64,000 nt of DNA from Oscillospiraceae bacterium (GCA_003514385.1 DOQR01000002.1:124001-188000); one strand, 5' to 3'; counted from the stretch's first letter, positions 27,184 through 36,310 are shown. Notes: a model not told the origin generated them from the letters alone. Numbers and translations are program-made.

Positions 27184-28995
27184 TTGTCTACCAAGAAAGA
27201 AAACATCAGAAATTTCAGCATCATAGCGCATATCGACCACGGCAAATCAACCCTCGCGGACAGACTCCTTGAGCTCACCGACTCCGTGGCGAAGCGCGAT
27301 ATGACTGCTCAGATACTTGATAACATGGATCTTGAGCGCGAGCGCGGAATAACTATAAAGGCGCACGCGGTCAAAATGGACTATACCGCGAGCGACGGCG
27401 AGGTCTATGAACTGAATCTTATAGACACTCCCGGCCATGTTGACTTCAACTATGAAGTCTCGCGTTCCCTTGCCGCCTGCGAGGGTGCGGTGCTCATAAT
27501 CGACGCGTCGCAGGGAATCGAAGCGCAGACGCTCGCGAACACATATCTGGCGCTCGACCACGACCTTGAGATAGTCCCAGTTATCAATAAAATAGACCTG
27601 CCCGCCGCCGACCCCGACAGAGTTGCTTCCGAGGTCGAGGAGGTCATAGGCCTCGATTGCTCGAACGCTCCGCGCGTCTCGGCAAAGACGGGCGAGAATG
27701 TCGAAGAGGTTCTCGAACGCATCGTTCTCGATATTCCCGCGCCCGTAACCGATGATAACGCACCGCTCAGAGCGCTCATATTCGACTCGGTCTATGACAG
27801 CTACAAGGGCGTTATCGTCTATGTCAGAATAAAAGAGGGCAAGATAAAGCCCGGCGACACCATGCGCATGATGGCGACCGGCGCGCAGTTCACGGTCGTT
27901 GAAGTCGGCTATATGCGCGCCACGAGCATGGAGCCCGCCGATGAACTGACCTCCGGCGAGGTCGGCTATATAACCGCCTCGATAAAGACCGTCAGCGACG
28001 CCCGCGTCGGTGATACCGTAACGACTGCGGAGAATCCCGCAAAAGAGCCGCTTGCAGGCTACCGCAAGGTGAACCCGATGGTTTTCTGCGGAGTCTATCC
28101 CGCCGATGGCGCGGACTACGAAAATCTGCGCGACGCGCTCGAAAAGCTCCAGTTAAACGACGCTTCGCTTTCATATGAGCCGGAGACCTCCGGCGCGCTC
28201 GGATTCGGCTTCCGCTGCGGCTTCCTCGGTCTGCTCCATCTCGAGATAATCCAGGAACGCCTTGAGCGCGAATATGACCTCGACCTCGTAACAACTGTGC
28301 CGAGCGTTATATATAAGATACACCTGACCGACGGCAGCGTTATAGAGATAGATAACCCGACCCACTATCCCGACCCGGTCAATATAGACTACAGCGAAGA
28401 GCCGTTCACCAACGCGCATATCTATTCTCCGCCCGAATATGTCGGCGCTATAATGGATCTGTGCCAGGAGCGCCGCGGCGTGTTCAAGAACATGACCTAT
28501 ATCGCCTCCGACCGCGTGGACATTCTCTATGAGCTGCCGCTCAACGAGATAATCTATGATTTCTTCGATTCGCTCAAGTCGCGCACCCGCGGCTATGCGT
28601 CGTTTGACTATGAGATAACCGATTACCGCCGCTCGAACCTCGTTAAACTCGATGTTCTCCTGAATGGCGATATAATCGATGCGCTCTCGTTTATTATCCA
28701 CGCCGACAAGGCGTATGGACGCGCGAGAAAGATAGCCGAAAAGCTCAAGGATAATATCCCGCGTCAGCTGTTTGAGATTCCGATCCAGATAGCCATCGGC
28801 GGCAAGGTCATAGCCCGTGAAACAGTCAAGGCGATGAGAAAAGACGTTCTTGCCAAGTGCTACGGCGGCGACATAACCCGAAAGAAAAAGCTGCTCGAAA
28901 AGCAGAAGGAAGGCAAGAAGCGTATGCGCCAGTTCGGCACGGTCGAAGTGCCGCAGGAGGCGTTTATGGCGGTTCTCAAGCTCGACGACGATTGA
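27184..28995 (+). CDS. lepA: Elongation factor 4 (LepA)
   Basis: 603 aa from a TTG start with AAAGGATC upstream. A ribosome-bound GTPase that back-translocates or helps remodel ribosomes under stress. G1 motif [10 protein letters not shown]3 IDTPGHVDF and G4 NKIDLP are clear. The LepA-specific C-terminal domain includes [20 protein letters not shown] and GKKRMRQFG. Full length for the family. Confidence 0.97.
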   Translation: MSTKKENIRNFSIIAHIDHGKSTLADRLLELTDSVAKRDMTAQILDNMDLERERGITIKAHAVKMDYTASDGEVYELNLIDTPGHVDFNYEVSRSLAACEGAVLIIDASQGIEAQTLANTYLALDHDLEIVPVINKIDLPAADPDRVASEVEEVIGLDCSNAPRVSAKTGENVEEVLERIVLDIPAPVTDDNAPLRALIFDSVYDSYKGVIVYVRIKEGKIKPGDTMRMMATGAQFTVVEVGYMRATSMEPADELTSGEVGYITASIKTVSDARVGDTVTTAENPAKEPLAGYRKVNPMVFCGVYPADGADYENLRDALEKLQLNDASLSYEPETSGALGFGFRCGFLGLLHLEIIQERLEREYDLDLVTTVPSVIYKIHLTDGSVIEIDNPTHYPDPVNIDYSEEPFTNAHIYSPPEYVGAIMDLCQERRGVFKNMTYIASDRVDILYELPLNEIIYDFFDSLKSRTRGYASFDYEITDYRRSNLVKLDVLLNGDIIDALSFIIHADKAYGRARKIAEKLKDNIPRQLFEIPIQIAIGGKVIARETVKAMRKDVLAKCYGGDITRKKKLLEKQKEGKKRMRQFGTVEVPQEAFMAVLKLDDD

Positions 28996-29010
28996 TAGAC
29001 AAAACAAACA

Positions 29011-29060
29011 AAGCTGTAAATTACCTGCCCTGCGGCGATCGGTAATTTACAGCTTTTTGC
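29011..29060 (+). terminator. Strong terminator after lepA
   Basis: Perfect 15-bp stem AAGCTGTAAATTACC (29011-29025) / GGTAATTTACAGCTT (29041-29055), then TTTGC. The minus strand also runs into T-rich sequence, so it probably ends the TetR transcript too. Confidence 0.92.
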
Positions 29061-29079
29061 TTTTTTGACTGTCTGTGAT

Positions 29080-29664
29080 TTATTTTTTGGCGGCAACGCT
29101 TTTCTGCATACTGTCAAGCTTAGCAAGAACGGCGGCGTACATATCGCATAGTGAAAGCGAAATGAAGTCGGCGGACTGCGAAAAATCGTTGTTGACCCAT
29201 TCCTCGATTGTGCCCAAGGAGCCCTTGACCATAAATGTGTATGTCGTGTTTAGGACCAGGTCGTCCAAGTCGGGGAATTTTTGCCGCCACTCGTTCGTTA
29301 TGTCCTGTCTGTTTATTTCGCAGCACTTGTCTAAAAACTGTTTGCTGCCGTATTTGCCGAACAGCGCGTCGCAAAACGAACGCTCGGCCTCCACGGTCTC
29401 TATTATTTTGTTTATCCGGGGGAAGTCGCTTTTTGTGTAGTTGCAGTTTCTCACGGCATCGCAGAGGCGCTCGTAGACAATGCCTTCTATTTGATCCAAA
29501 AGGTCGTAAACATCGGCATAGTGGGCATAGAAAGACCCTCTGTTGACGTTGGCTGCTTGGCAGAGTTCCGTTACCGAAATTTTGTCTATGGGCTTTTGCT
29601 TGAGCAGTGAAATGAAGCTCTCGCAAAGCAGCTGCTTTGTTATTAAAATGCGGCGGTTTTCCAT
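29080..29664 (-). CDS. TetR-family transcriptional regulator
   Basis: 194 aa from ATG 29664, with GGAGG 9 bases upstream. The N-terminal helix-turn-helix reads KISVTELCQAANVNRGSFYAH followed by YADVYDLLDQIE, the TetR recognition-helix signature. The C-terminal part is an unnamed helical ligand-binding domain. It is transcribed away from two tiny peptide genes; their promoters face each other around a perfect 12-bp inverted repeat at 29688-29721 that lies in its own leader. By analogy with other TetR regulators it should repress itself and the divergent transcript until a ligand binds. It resembles AcrR-type repressors, yet the target genes here encode small peptides rather than a pump. Confidence 0.9.
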   Translation of the reverse strand: MENRRILITKQLLCESFISLLKQKPIDKISVTELCQAANVNRGSFYAHYADVYDLLDQIEGIVYERLCDAVRNCNYTKSDFPRINKIIETVEAERSFCDALFGKYGSKQFLDKCCEINRQDITNEWRQKFPDLDDLVLNTTYTFMVKGSLGTIEEWVNNDFSQSADFISLSLCDMYAAVLAKLDSMQKSVAAKK

Positions 29665-29687
29665 GAAATCTTGCCTCCGTAGGTTGT

Positions 29688-29721
29688 CAACTGAACAAAA
29701 AAGCCCCGATTTGTTCAGTTG
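29688..29721. promoter_or_regulatory. Perfect inverted-repeat operator, probable TetR site
   Basis: CAACTGAACAAA (29688-29699) and TTTGTTCAGTTG (29710-29721) are exact reverse complements separated by 10 bases. The site lies between the TetR start codon and both promoters. A second partial palindrome TGTTG...CAACA (29741-29757) overlaps the -35 of the peptide promoter. Binding by the TetR protein is inferred from position. Confidence 0.75.
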
Positions 29722-29728
29722 CGCACAA

Positions 29729-29758
29729 ATCATAAATTTTTGTTGATTGACGCAACAA
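29729..29758 (-). promoter_or_regulatory. Promoter of the TetR gene
   Basis: Minus strand: TTGTTG (29758-29753), 18 bp, TATGAT (29734-29729). It overlaps the divergent promoter at 29747-29775. Confidence 0.55.
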
Positions 29759-29775
29759 AGCGTAGAGATTATACT
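29747..29775 (+). promoter_or_regulatory. Promoter of the two small peptide genes
   Basis: TTGACG (29747-29752), 17 bp, TATACT (29770-29775), about 50 bp before the first ATG. Confidence 0.75.
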
Positions 29776-29823
29776 ATAAATGCAGTTATAAGTCAATCTT
29801 ACAATGCGAAGGGAGGGGACGAA

Positions 29824-29940
29824 ATGGAAGTGGCATTGGAACTGTTGCTTAAGGCACTCGAGTGGTCTGGCAAGGCACTTTATTGGGTTACTATAGGCCC
29901 GATAATAGAGCTTATAAAGCTGATCTTCGGAATCGCTTAA
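29824..29940 (+). CDS. 38-residue hydrophobic/amphipathic peptide
   Basis: It encodes a 38-aa peptide starting MEVALELLLKALEWSGKALY and ending in WVTIGPIIELIKLIFGIA. The ribosome-binding site is GGGAGGGG, followed by ATG 29824. The first half is an amphipathic helix with E and K spaced on one side; the second half is a hydrophobic segment interrupted by G-P. There is no signal peptide or cysteine. Promoter, operator, strong ribosome-binding site, a similar second peptide and a terminator all argue that it is a real gene. Family not recognised. Possibilities are a membrane-active peptide (PSM-like or bacteriocin-like), a small-protein regulator of a membrane complex, or a signal. The function is unknown. 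Confidence 0.75.
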   Translation: MEVALELLLKALEWSGKALYWVTIGPIIELIKLIFGIA

Positions 29941-29962
29941 ATTTAACGAGGAGGGAAAAGTA

Positions 29963-30049
29963 ATGGAGATCATCCAGAGAATTTTAGAAGCGTACTTTGA
30001 GTATGTAAGATTTATTCTTGAGCACCTTTTCTGGTTCATTCCGAAATAA
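29963..30049 (+). CDS. 28-residue aromatic amphipathic peptide
   Basis: It encodes MEIIQRILEAYFEYVRFILE followed by HLFWFIPK. The ribosome-binding site GAGGAGGG is close to consensus and lies 6-7 bases before ATG 29963. It starts ME- like the upstream peptide, is helical and amphipathic, and is rich in F, Y and W. It begins 22 bp after the stop of the 38-aa gene and is followed by a terminator, so both are made from one transcript. A gene this short is normally missed by annotation. Two co-expressed hydrophobic peptides recall two-component membrane-active peptides, but no leader or processing gene is adjacent. Confidence 0.72.
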   Translation: MEIIQRILEAYFEYVRFILEHLFWFIPK

Positions 30050-30088
30050 GAGGGACTGCATTTTAATGCAGAGCTGAAGAAAAATTCA

Positions 30089-30134
30089 AAGGTCATAATT
30101 CGAGCGGTTGCTGCGATTATGACCTTCTTTTTTT
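30089..30134 (+). terminator. Terminator of the small-peptide operon
   Basis: AAGGTCATAAT (30089-30099) and ATTATGACCTT (30116-30126) pair perfectly, followed by CTTTTTTT. It also serves the convergent kinase gene, since A-rich sequence precedes it. Confidence 0.85.
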
Positions 30135-30154
30135 ATTTGTTTTCCGCGCCGGAA

Positions 30155-31507
30155 TCAGTTTTTCGGGCTGCCCGCGGCCGCGCGCATCGTCATGACGACT
30201 GTAAAGGTGTCTCCCTTGTCGTCGGTCACAAGCCGTCCGCCGTATTTTTCGGCGGCGTCTCTGAGAATCCTCAATCCGTAGCCGTGCTCGCCCGTGCGGC
30301 TCTTTTTCTTGTCCTCATAGTCCGGAGCCACATTGTTTTCGCCGGTTATGTAGAGCATCCCGTCGCTCTCGTCTGTAAAGCTCTTTATCTTTACATATCT
30401 TTTCCCGTCGATTGCCTTCGCCGCGTTTATCGCGTTGTCGAAAATGTTGACGTAAGCCTTACATATATCTATTTCTTCTATGTCGAGAGTCTCCGGAACG
30501 CGCAGGTCAAAGTCGAAATCGATTTCGTTCTTTCTGCATTCAGCCGCCTTGTTCGAGGCTATCGCATTTACGAGCGTGTTTTGGCAGAAGCGCTCTATTT
30601 TTATGTCCGCAACCTCTGCTTTGAGCTGAGAGAGCATCTTCTTTGCGGACTCCTTATCGCTGTCCGTACCGTTCTCCATTATCTCGCAGGCGGTCTGTAC
30701 CATGTTGGCGAGGTCGTGACGTATCTTTCTCGCCTCAACGCTGTTTTGCTCGACATTCTTGTAGTATTCGAGGTTGACGCTGTTCTGATATTCCTGCATC
30801 TTCAGCGCCTCGCGCAGCTTTTCGTTCTGCGAAGAGCGGTTCATGACATAGAAAAGTATGACGTCCGCGGCGATACTGAAAATTGCGACGACGGCAAAAA
30901 CTATTATTGTTGTGCGATCGCGGTCTTTAAAAAGGGAGAGAGGGCTGTTTTCGCCCGCCCAATCGAAGTGATTTAACAGGATCATGCAGGTGTCGAGCAG
31001 CAGCATTTGACTCAGCGGAAAGATGATAAATGCAAGCATCGAAGTCGGTTTTATTGACCCGCCCTCAAGCTTTCGCTTTCTGAAATATGTAAACACAAGA
31101 AAAACCACTGTGTACACGAGCAGAAACGGCGTGAGAACCAGATTGGCCTCAGGGTCGTTGCTGCCTATTCCAAACAGATTTAACATCGAAGCCACAACGG
31201 CGGTGAAGCTGGATTCCAATGCAAAAATTGCTATCGACACAAATGCCTTCGTTCGGAACTTGTCCTTGTATAGCACCGCCGCGCAGATGAAATAATACGC
31301 GAGCGGAAGCAGAACCAGAAACGACGGGGCAACAAAGGTCACGAATTTCTGCGAGACAACCAAAAATACAAACGGAACGGTGGTTATCAAAAAGACAAGG
31401 TGTTTGTTAAATTTCGGTGTCAGGTTATACCAAAGAAAGCCGCCCTGAAGCAGAGCGAGCATTATGTTGTTGACATACCATAAAAATTCGTAAATAGATT
31501 CGGACAT
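30155..31507 (-). CDS. GHKL (AgrC-like) sensor histidine kinase
   Basis: 450 aa from ATG 31507 with GGGAGGGG upstream. The N-terminal 200 residues form about six membrane helices without a large outside domain, as in AgrC-type peptide sensors. A coiled linker leads to the H-box SVEARKIRHDLANMVQ (phospho-acceptor His). The ATPase domain follows, with N-box AYVNIFDNAINAAK and G-box RTGEHGYGLRIL. No response regulator is encoded next to it, so it is an orphan in this window. It is convergent with the two small peptide genes. In the Agr paradigm such kinases sense peptides; a link here is only a hypothesis. A phosphatase gene lies 23 bp upstream in the same orientation. Confidence 0.88.
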   Translation of the reverse strand: MSESIYEFLWYVNNIMLALLQGGFLWYNLTPKFNKHLVFLITTVPFVFLVVSQKFVTFVAPSFLVLLPLAYYFICAAVLYKDKFRTKAFVSIAIFALESSFTAVVASMLNLFGIGSNDPEANLVLTPFLLVYTVVFLVFTYFRKRKLEGGSIKPTSMLAFIIFPLSQMLLLDTCMILLNHFDWAGENSPLSLFKDRDRTTIIVFAVVAIFSIAADVILFYVMNRSSQNEKLREALKMQEYQNSVNLEYYKNVEQNSVEARKIRHDLANMVQTACEIMENGTDSDKESAKKMLSQLKAEVADIKIERFCQNTLVNAIASNKAAECRKNEIDFDFDLRVPETLDIEEIDICKAYVNIFDNAINAAKAIDGKRYVKIKSFTDESDGMLYITGENNVAPDYEDKKKSRTGEHGYGLRILRDAAEKYGGRLVTDDKGDTFTVVMTMRAAAGSPKN

Positions 31508-31530
31508 TGTTTCCCCTCCCACAAAATCCG

Positions 31531-32178
31531 TTATTCCATAATACCTAATATATCCTCCGCGCGGTCGGCAATATAATCCGCGCCACCGTCAACGAGCACC
31601 TTTCTGTCGCGGAACCCCCACGACACGCCGATGCACGGCAATCTTGAGTTTCTCGCCGTCACAACATCGACCTCGGAATCGCCGGAATAGACTGTCTCGG
31701 CAGGATTCGCGCCGAGCAGCTTCATCGCGTATAAAACGCCGTCGGGAGCGGGCTTTTTCTGTCTGTCCTCCGTCTGACCGACTGCGGCGTCAACGAGTTC
31801 GCCGAAGTAGTCCTCGCACAGCCCGACAACGGCGGGCTCGAATTTGTTCGAGACTACCGCTATCTTGACTCCGAGAGCTCGCAATTTTTTCAGCAGCTCC
31901 ATTATCCCCGGGTAGGGTGCGGTTTTGTTGGTCATATTATTTTTGTAGTGCGCCTTGAAAACGGTGAGACAGTCGGCTTCGTTCTTTTCGTCCGTGCCCT
32001 CGGGCACTGCGAGATGAATGAGCCTCGCCACGCCGTTGCCGACAAATCTTCTGACCTCGTCCGTTGTGCGCTCGGGAAAGCCGAATCGGCGCAGGGCAAA
32101 ATTCGTGCTGTCCCGAAGATCGTCGAGCGTGTTCAGCAGAGTTCCGTCAAGGTCAAATATAATATAATTGTATTTCAT
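31531..32178 (-). CDS. gph: HAD-family phosphoglycolate phosphatase-like hydrolase
   Basis: 215 aa from ATG 32178 with GGGAG 7 bases upstream. HAD motif I is FDLDGTLLNTLDD (nucleophile Asp), motif II VVSNK, motif III the Lys in RQKKPAPD, and motif IV VYSGDSEVD. The cap domain is of the Gph/PgmB type. Gph removes phosphate from 2-phosphoglycolate, but this subfamily is promiscuous and the substrate is not fixed by sequence. It probably forms a two-gene unit with the sensor kinase. Confidence 0.88.
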   Translation of the reverse strand: MKYNYIIFDLDGTLLNTLDDLRDSTNFALRRFGFPERTTDEVRRFVGNGVARLIHLAVPEGTDEKNEADCLTVFKAHYKNNMTNKTAPYPGIMELLKKLRALGVKIAVVSNKFEPAVVGLCEDYFGELVDAAVGQTEDRQKKPAPDGVLYAMKLLGANPAETVYSGDSEVDVVTARNSRLPCIGVSWGFRDRKVLVDGGADYIADRAEDILGIME

Positions 32179-32220
32179 GTCATAACTCCCGGATTTTTGC
32201 TTTTTTTCTGTCGTATTCTT

Positions 32221-32248
32221 ATTATATCGCAAATCTCGCGTATGTCAA
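32221..32248 (-). promoter_or_regulatory. Promoter of the gph-kinase unit
   Basis: Minus strand: TTGACA (32248-32243), 16 bp, TATAAT (32226-32221). Confidence 0.8.
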
Positions 32249-32313
32249 TGTGAGTATGTCGCAAATCTTGCCAATGTAGATGCGAAGTTCACAAAGTGTT
32301 TACAAATAAATTG

Positions 32314-32342
32314 TTGACAAAATCTGCATGTAGTTGTATAGT
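32314..32342 (+). promoter_or_regulatory. Promoter of the hrcA heat-shock operon
   Basis: TTGACA (32314-32319), 17 bp, TATAGT (32337-32342), directly before the CIRCE operator. Confidence 0.9.
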
Positions 32343-32354
32343 ATGAATTGTAAG

Positions 32355-32381
32355 TTAGCACTCGGACATCGAGAGTGCTAA
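32355..32381 (+). promoter_or_regulatory. CIRCE operator
   Basis: TTAGCACTC (32355-32363), 9-bp spacer, GAGTGCTAA (32373-32381): an exact match to the CIRCE consensus. HrcA binds it to repress the operon until heat or unfolded protein occupies GroEL. Confidence 0.98.
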
Positions 32382-32406
32382 CGAACAAAACGAAAGGCAG
32401 AGACAA

Positions 32407-33432
32407 ATGGAACTCAGCGAGAGAAAAGAGAAGATCCTTGCAGCCGTTGTCGAGCAGTATATAAAGACCGGCGAGCCCGTTGGCTCAAAGGCTCTGCTTG
32501 ATTCTCTTGATATGTCCGTTTCCTCCGCCACCGTGCGAAATGAGATGGCGGATCTCGGTTATCTCGGGCTGCTCGATCAGCCGCACACCTCGGCAGGGCG
32601 TGTCCCCACCGGCGAGGGCTATCGATATTATGTCGATAACCTCGTTCCCGAGAGCGAGCTCAGCGAGGAATCGCGCAGGCTTATCGACGCGGGTATCGGC
32701 AATGCGAACGGCGACCCCGAAAGCCTCCTGAGGCACGCGGGCGAAGCGCTCGCTTATCTCACACAGTGCGCCGCCGTTATGACGACGCCGTCTGGCGAGA
32801 ATACAAAGATAAAGCGCGTCGAATTGGTTCCGATTTCACCGCACACCGCGATGATAGTGCTCTTGGCGAGCAACGGTATCCTCAGAAGCAAGCTGTTCAG
32901 GCTTGACTCCGCGATAGACACGACAATCTGCGAAACATTTTACAATGTCGCGCAGGCGATGCTTATCGGCGTGCCGGTCAGCAGCCTGACCCCCGCTTAT
33001 CTCCAGTCGATAGCGGCGCGGCTCGGAATGGAGTCACTTGCGATGTTCCCGATGCTCTCGGCAGTCGCCGAGCTTTCGCAGAACGCCGCTCAGCCGCACG
33101 TCTTTCTCTCCGGTCAGTCGAATCTGCTGCACCACAGAGAGTATGCAGGCAGAGCATACGAGCTGCTCGAGTTTTTGAGCCGCGGAGCTCCGCTGCGAAC
33201 CCTCGCGGACAGCATGAAGGGCGAGCTTGAGATAAGAATCGGTAGAGAGAACGGCTTCGTTCAGCTCGACAATTCGAGCGTTATTCTCGCGCGGTACACC
33301 GTCGGCGAGGACAGCAGCGGTTCGATAGGCATTATCGGACCGACAAGAATGGACTACCGCAGACTGGTTCCCGGTCTTAAATATATTTCTCAGTGCATCA
33401 GCAAAACGATGGAAAAAGCACTTGAAGAATAA
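32407..33432 (+). CDS. hrcA: Heat-inducible transcription repressor HrcA
   Basis: 341 aa. The N-terminal winged helix contains LSERKEKILAAVVEQYIKTG and SSATVRNEMADLGYLGLL, the DNA-binding part. The C-terminal GAF-like domain ends in the conserved IGIIGPTRMDYRRLVPGL. It is the first gene after CIRCE, so it represses its own operon. Ribosome-binding site AAAGGC. Confidence 0.97.
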   Translation: MELSERKEKILAAVVEQYIKTGEPVGSKALLDSLDMSVSSATVRNEMADLGYLGLLDQPHTSAGRVPTGEGYRYYVDNLVPESELSEESRRLIDAGIGNANGDPESLLRHAGEALAYLTQCAAVMTTPSGENTKIKRVELVPISPHTAMIVLLASNGILRSKLFRLDSAIDTTICETFYNVAQAMLIGVPVSSLTPAYLQSIAARLGMESLAMFPMLSAVAELSQNAAQPHVFLSGQSNLLHHREYAGRAYELLEFLSRGAPLRTLADSMKGELEIRIGRENGFVQLDNSSVILARYTVGEDSSGSIGIIGPTRMDYRRLVPGLKYISQCISKTMEKALEE

Positions 33433-33451
33433 CGAAAGGAATGTAACACCA

Positions 33452-34027
33452 ATGAGCGAGAGCACGAAAAAGCCCGAGCAGGTGGAGGAGAACACCACCC
33501 CCGAGACCGCTCCGGCAGAGGACACAAAGAAGGCTGAAAAGAAAGCCTCGAAGTCCTCGAAGAAAGACCGCATAGCCGAGCTCGAAAAAGAGCTCGAAAA
33601 GGCTCAGCAGTCACTCAAGGAGAGCGCCGACAACTTCCTGCGCCTCGCGGCGGAATATGATAACTTCCGCAAGCGTTCGCTGCGCGAGAAGGACGACATA
33701 AAAATCCGCTCGAAAACGGATGTCGTCGAGAAGCTTCTCCCGGTCATAGATAATTTTGAACGCGCGGCGATGAACGCTGAGGCGGATGCCGACAGCTACC
33801 GCAAGGGAGTCGAGCAGATATACAGGCAGTTCGGCGATATTCTCAAAGCGCTCGACATTGAGGCGTTCGGCGCCGAGGGCGACGCATTCGACCCGAACAT
33901 CCACTCGGCCGTCATGCACGTTGAGGACGAGAGCGTCGGCGAGAATATTATCGTCAAAGTGTTCACAAAGGGCTATAAGCTCGGCGACACGGTCATAAGA
34001 CCCGCAGTCGTTCAGGTTGCCAACTGA
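33452..34027 (+). CDS. grpE: Nucleotide exchange factor GrpE
   Basis: 191 aa from ATG 33452 (AAGGA upstream). A charged, disordered N-terminus of about 60 residues precedes a long coiled coil. The conserved FLRLAAEYDNFRKR then leads to the beta-domain that ends AFDPNIHSAVMHVEDESVGE and VFTKGYKLGDTVIRPAVVQV. GrpE releases ADP from DnaK. Confidence 0.97.
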   Translation: MSESTKKPEQVEENTTPETAPAEDTKKAEKKASKSSKKDRIAELEKELEKAQQSLKESADNFLRLAAEYDNFRKRSLREKDDIKIRSKTDVVEKLLPVIDNFERAAMNAEADADSYRKGVEQIYRQFGDILKALDIEAFGAEGDAFDPNIHSAVMHVEDESVGENIIVKVFTKGYKLGDTVIRPAVVQVAN

Positions 34028-34087
34028 TGCCGCAAGGCATTTTTGGAATATAAATTAAACAATTCATTACTTCGGAGGTAATTTATT

Positions 34088-35926
34088 ATGTCAAAGGTTA
34101 TAGGTATTGACTTAGGTACAACAAATTCATGTGTAGCAGTTATCGAGGGCGGCGAGCCCGTCGTTATCCCCAACGCCGAGGGCGCAAGAACCACGCCTTC
34201 CGTCGTCGCATTCGGCAAGACCGGCGAGAGACTTGTCGGCCAGGTCGCAAAGCGTCAGGCTATCACAAATCCCGACAGAACCGTCTCCTCCATCAAGAGA
34301 CAGATGGGTTCCGACTACAAAGTTAAGATTGATGACAAGAAGTACACCCCTCAGGAGATTTCCGCAATGATCCTGCAGAAGCTCAAAACCGACGCAGAGT
34401 CTTATCTCGGCGAGAAGGTCACCGAGGCTGTTATCACCGTTCCCGCTTACTTCACCGACTCCCAGCGTCAGGCTACAAAGGATGCCGGTAAGATAGCAGG
34501 CCTTGAGGTCAAGAGAATAATCAACGAGCCCACAGCGGCGGCTCTTGCTTACGGTATCGATAAAGAGAACGATCAGAAGGTCATGGTTTATGACCTCGGC
34601 GGCGGCACATTCGATGTCTCCATCATCGAGATGGGCGATGGCGTTCAGGAAGTTCTTGCAACTGCCGGTAACAACCGCCTCGGCGGCGACGATTTCGACC
34701 AGAGAGTTATCGACTGGATCGCCGACGAGTTCAAGAAGAGCGAGGGCGTTGACCTTCGCGGCGACAAGATGGCTATGCAGAGACTGAAAGAGGCTGCCGA
34801 GAAAGCGAAGATCGAGCTTTCCAATGTCACCACTTCCACCATCAACCTGCCCTTCATCGGCATGAATTCGGACGGCACTCCGCTCAACCTTGAGATGACC
34901 CTCACCAGAGCTAAGTTCAACGAACTGACCGCAGACCTCGTTGAAGCGACAATGGGTCCTGTTCGCCAGGCTATCTCGGACTCCGGTCTCAAGACTTCCG
35001 ATCTTCACAAGATCCTTATGGTCGGCGGCTCGTCCCGTATCCCCGCTGTTCAGGAAGCTGTTAAGAAGTACACCGGCGTCGAGCCCTTCAAGGGCATCAA
35101 CCCCGATGAGTGCGTCGCTATCGGTGCTGCTATCCAGGGCGGCGTCCTTGCAGGCGATGTCAAGGGACTGCTTCTTCTTGATGTTACCCCGCTGTCACTC
35201 GGCATCGAGACCATGGGCGGCATAAACACCAAGATCATCGACAGAAACACCACAATCCCTGTCAAGAAGAGCCAGATCTTCTCGACCGCAGTTGATAATC
35301 AGCCCTCAGTTGAAGTCCATGTCCTCCAGGGCGAGAGAGACTTCGCTAAGGATAACAAGACCCTCGGCGTGTTCCACCTCGACGGCATCATGCCCGCGCG
35401 CAGAGGCGTGCCGCAGATCGAAGTTACCTTCGATATCGATGCAAACGGCATAGTCCATGTTTCCGCAAAGGATCTGGGCACCGGCAAGGAGCAGTCGATC
35501 TCCATCACCTCTTCGTCCAACATGTCCAAGGAGGATATCCAGAAGGCTGTTGACGAGGCTGAGAAGTTCGCTGAGGAAGACAAGAAGCGCCGCGAGGAAG
35601 TTGATATCAGAAACGGCGCAGACCAGATGGTCTATCAGTGCGAGAAGCTCGTCAGCGAGGACGGCGACAAGTTCTCCGAGGACGACAAGAAGGACATCAA
35701 CGACAAGGTCGATGCCCTTAAAGAAGCCCTCAAGGGCGAGGATATCAACCTCATCAAGTCCCGCCAGGAGGAGCTCACCGCTAAGTTCTATGAGATCTCC
35801 GAGAAGGTCTACAAGGCAGCAGCCGAGCAGGCTCAGGCTCAGCAGGGCGCCGACGGCGCTCAGCCCGGCAATGATGCGGGATACACTGAGGCGAATTATA
35901 CCGACGTCCCCGAAGACAACGACTAA
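34088..35926 (+). CDS. dnaK: Hsp70 chaperone DnaK
   Basis: 612 aa. The ATPase domain has [32 protein letters not shown] and [15 protein letters not shown]. The substrate-binding domain and lid follow. The C-terminal tail is Ala/Gln/Gly-rich and ends in TDVPEDND, the usual acidic end that helps bind DnaJ partners. The GGAGG ribosome-binding site is 9 bases before ATG 34088. Codon use is strongly biased, as expected for an abundant protein. Confidence 0.98.
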   Translation: MSKVIGIDLGTTNSCVAVIEGGEPVVIPNAEGARTTPSVVAFGKTGERLVGQVAKRQAITNPDRTVSSIKRQMGSDYKVKIDDKKYTPQEISAMILQKLKTDAESYLGEKVTEAVITVPAYFTDSQRQATKDAGKIAGLEVKRIINEPTAAALAYGIDKENDQKVMVYDLGGGTFDVSIIEMGDGVQEVLATAGNNRLGGDDFDQRVIDWIADEFKKSEGVDLRGDKMAMQRLKEAAEKAKIELSNVTTSTINLPFIGMNSDGTPLNLEMTLTRAKFNELTADLVEATMGPVRQAISDSGLKTSDLHKILMVGGSSRIPAVQEAVKKYTGVEPFKGINPDECVAIGAAIQGGVLAGDVKGLLLLDVTPLSLGIETMGGINTKIIDRNTTIPVKKSQIFSTAVDNQPSVEVHVLQGERDFAKDNKTLGVFHLDGIMPARRGVPQIEVTFDIDANGIVHVSAKDLGTGKEQSISITSSSNMSKEDIQKAVDEAEKFAEEDKKRREEVDIRNGADQMVYQCEKLVSEDGDKFSEDDKKDINDKVDALKEALKGEDINLIKSRQEELTAKFYEISEKVYKAAAEQAQAQQGADGAQPGNDAGYTEANYTDVPEDND

Positions 35927-36282
35927 GTCGGCAATGCGTAATTTCGCGCGATACGGCGTTGTGAGAACCTGAGAACTTGGTCACGTACCGACGTACGCTC
36001 CCGCGTTCTCAGAACCTCACGCCTTGTCTCGCACAAAATTCCGCTATTGCCTGCCTTTCGCAGGAATTGACAGCCGGCAATGCATAATTTCGCGCGATAC
36101 TGCGTTGTGAGAACCATGCCCGTTCGGTCACGTACCAACGTACGCTCCCGCGTTCTCAGAACCTCACGCCTTGTCTCGCACAAAATTCCGTGATTGCCTG
36201 CCTTTCGCAGGAATTGACAGTCGGCAATGCGTAATTCTGCGTGATACTGCGTTGTGAGAACCATGCCCGTTCGGTCACCGCT
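35927..36282. repeat. Three tandem copies of a ~147-bp hairpin element, the third truncated
   Basis: Copies start at 35927, 36073 and 36220 (periods 146 and 147), each with GGCAATGC at its head. Each full unit can fold into a long imperfect stem: AATTTCGCGCGA (35940-35951) faces TCGCACAAAATT (36029-36040), and GTTGTGAGAACC faces GTTCTCAGAACCTCAC, with a CGTAC/GTACG loop hairpin. The third copy keeps only its left arm and ends at about 36282, exactly where the GTAG REP hairpin and RAYT gene begin. This looks like a non-autonomous mobile or REP-type repeat in the dnaK-dnaJ gap. Confidence 0.85.
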
Positions 36283-36305
36283 GTAGGGGCGGATATCATC
36301 CGCCC
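36283..36305 (+). repeat. REP-like palindrome with GTAG head, upstream of RAYT
   Basis: GTAG (36283-36286) followed by GGGCGGAT, an ATC loop and ATCCGCCC: a perfect 8-bp stem. A tetranucleotide GTAG at the hairpin foot is the feature recognised by RAYT transposases in known REP systems. Confidence 0.82.
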
Positions 36306-36310
36306 GTGAT

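Noticed and set aside
29665..30096. N-terminal extension of the TetR gene (open frame continues upstream)
   Set aside because: The extension crosses both promoters and the operator. ATG 29664 has a good ribosome-binding site and gives a normal TetR start.
35927..36282. 147-bp tandem repeats as a CRISPR array
   Set aside because: Whole units are repeated, spacers included, and the units are large hairpins; no cas genes are nearby.
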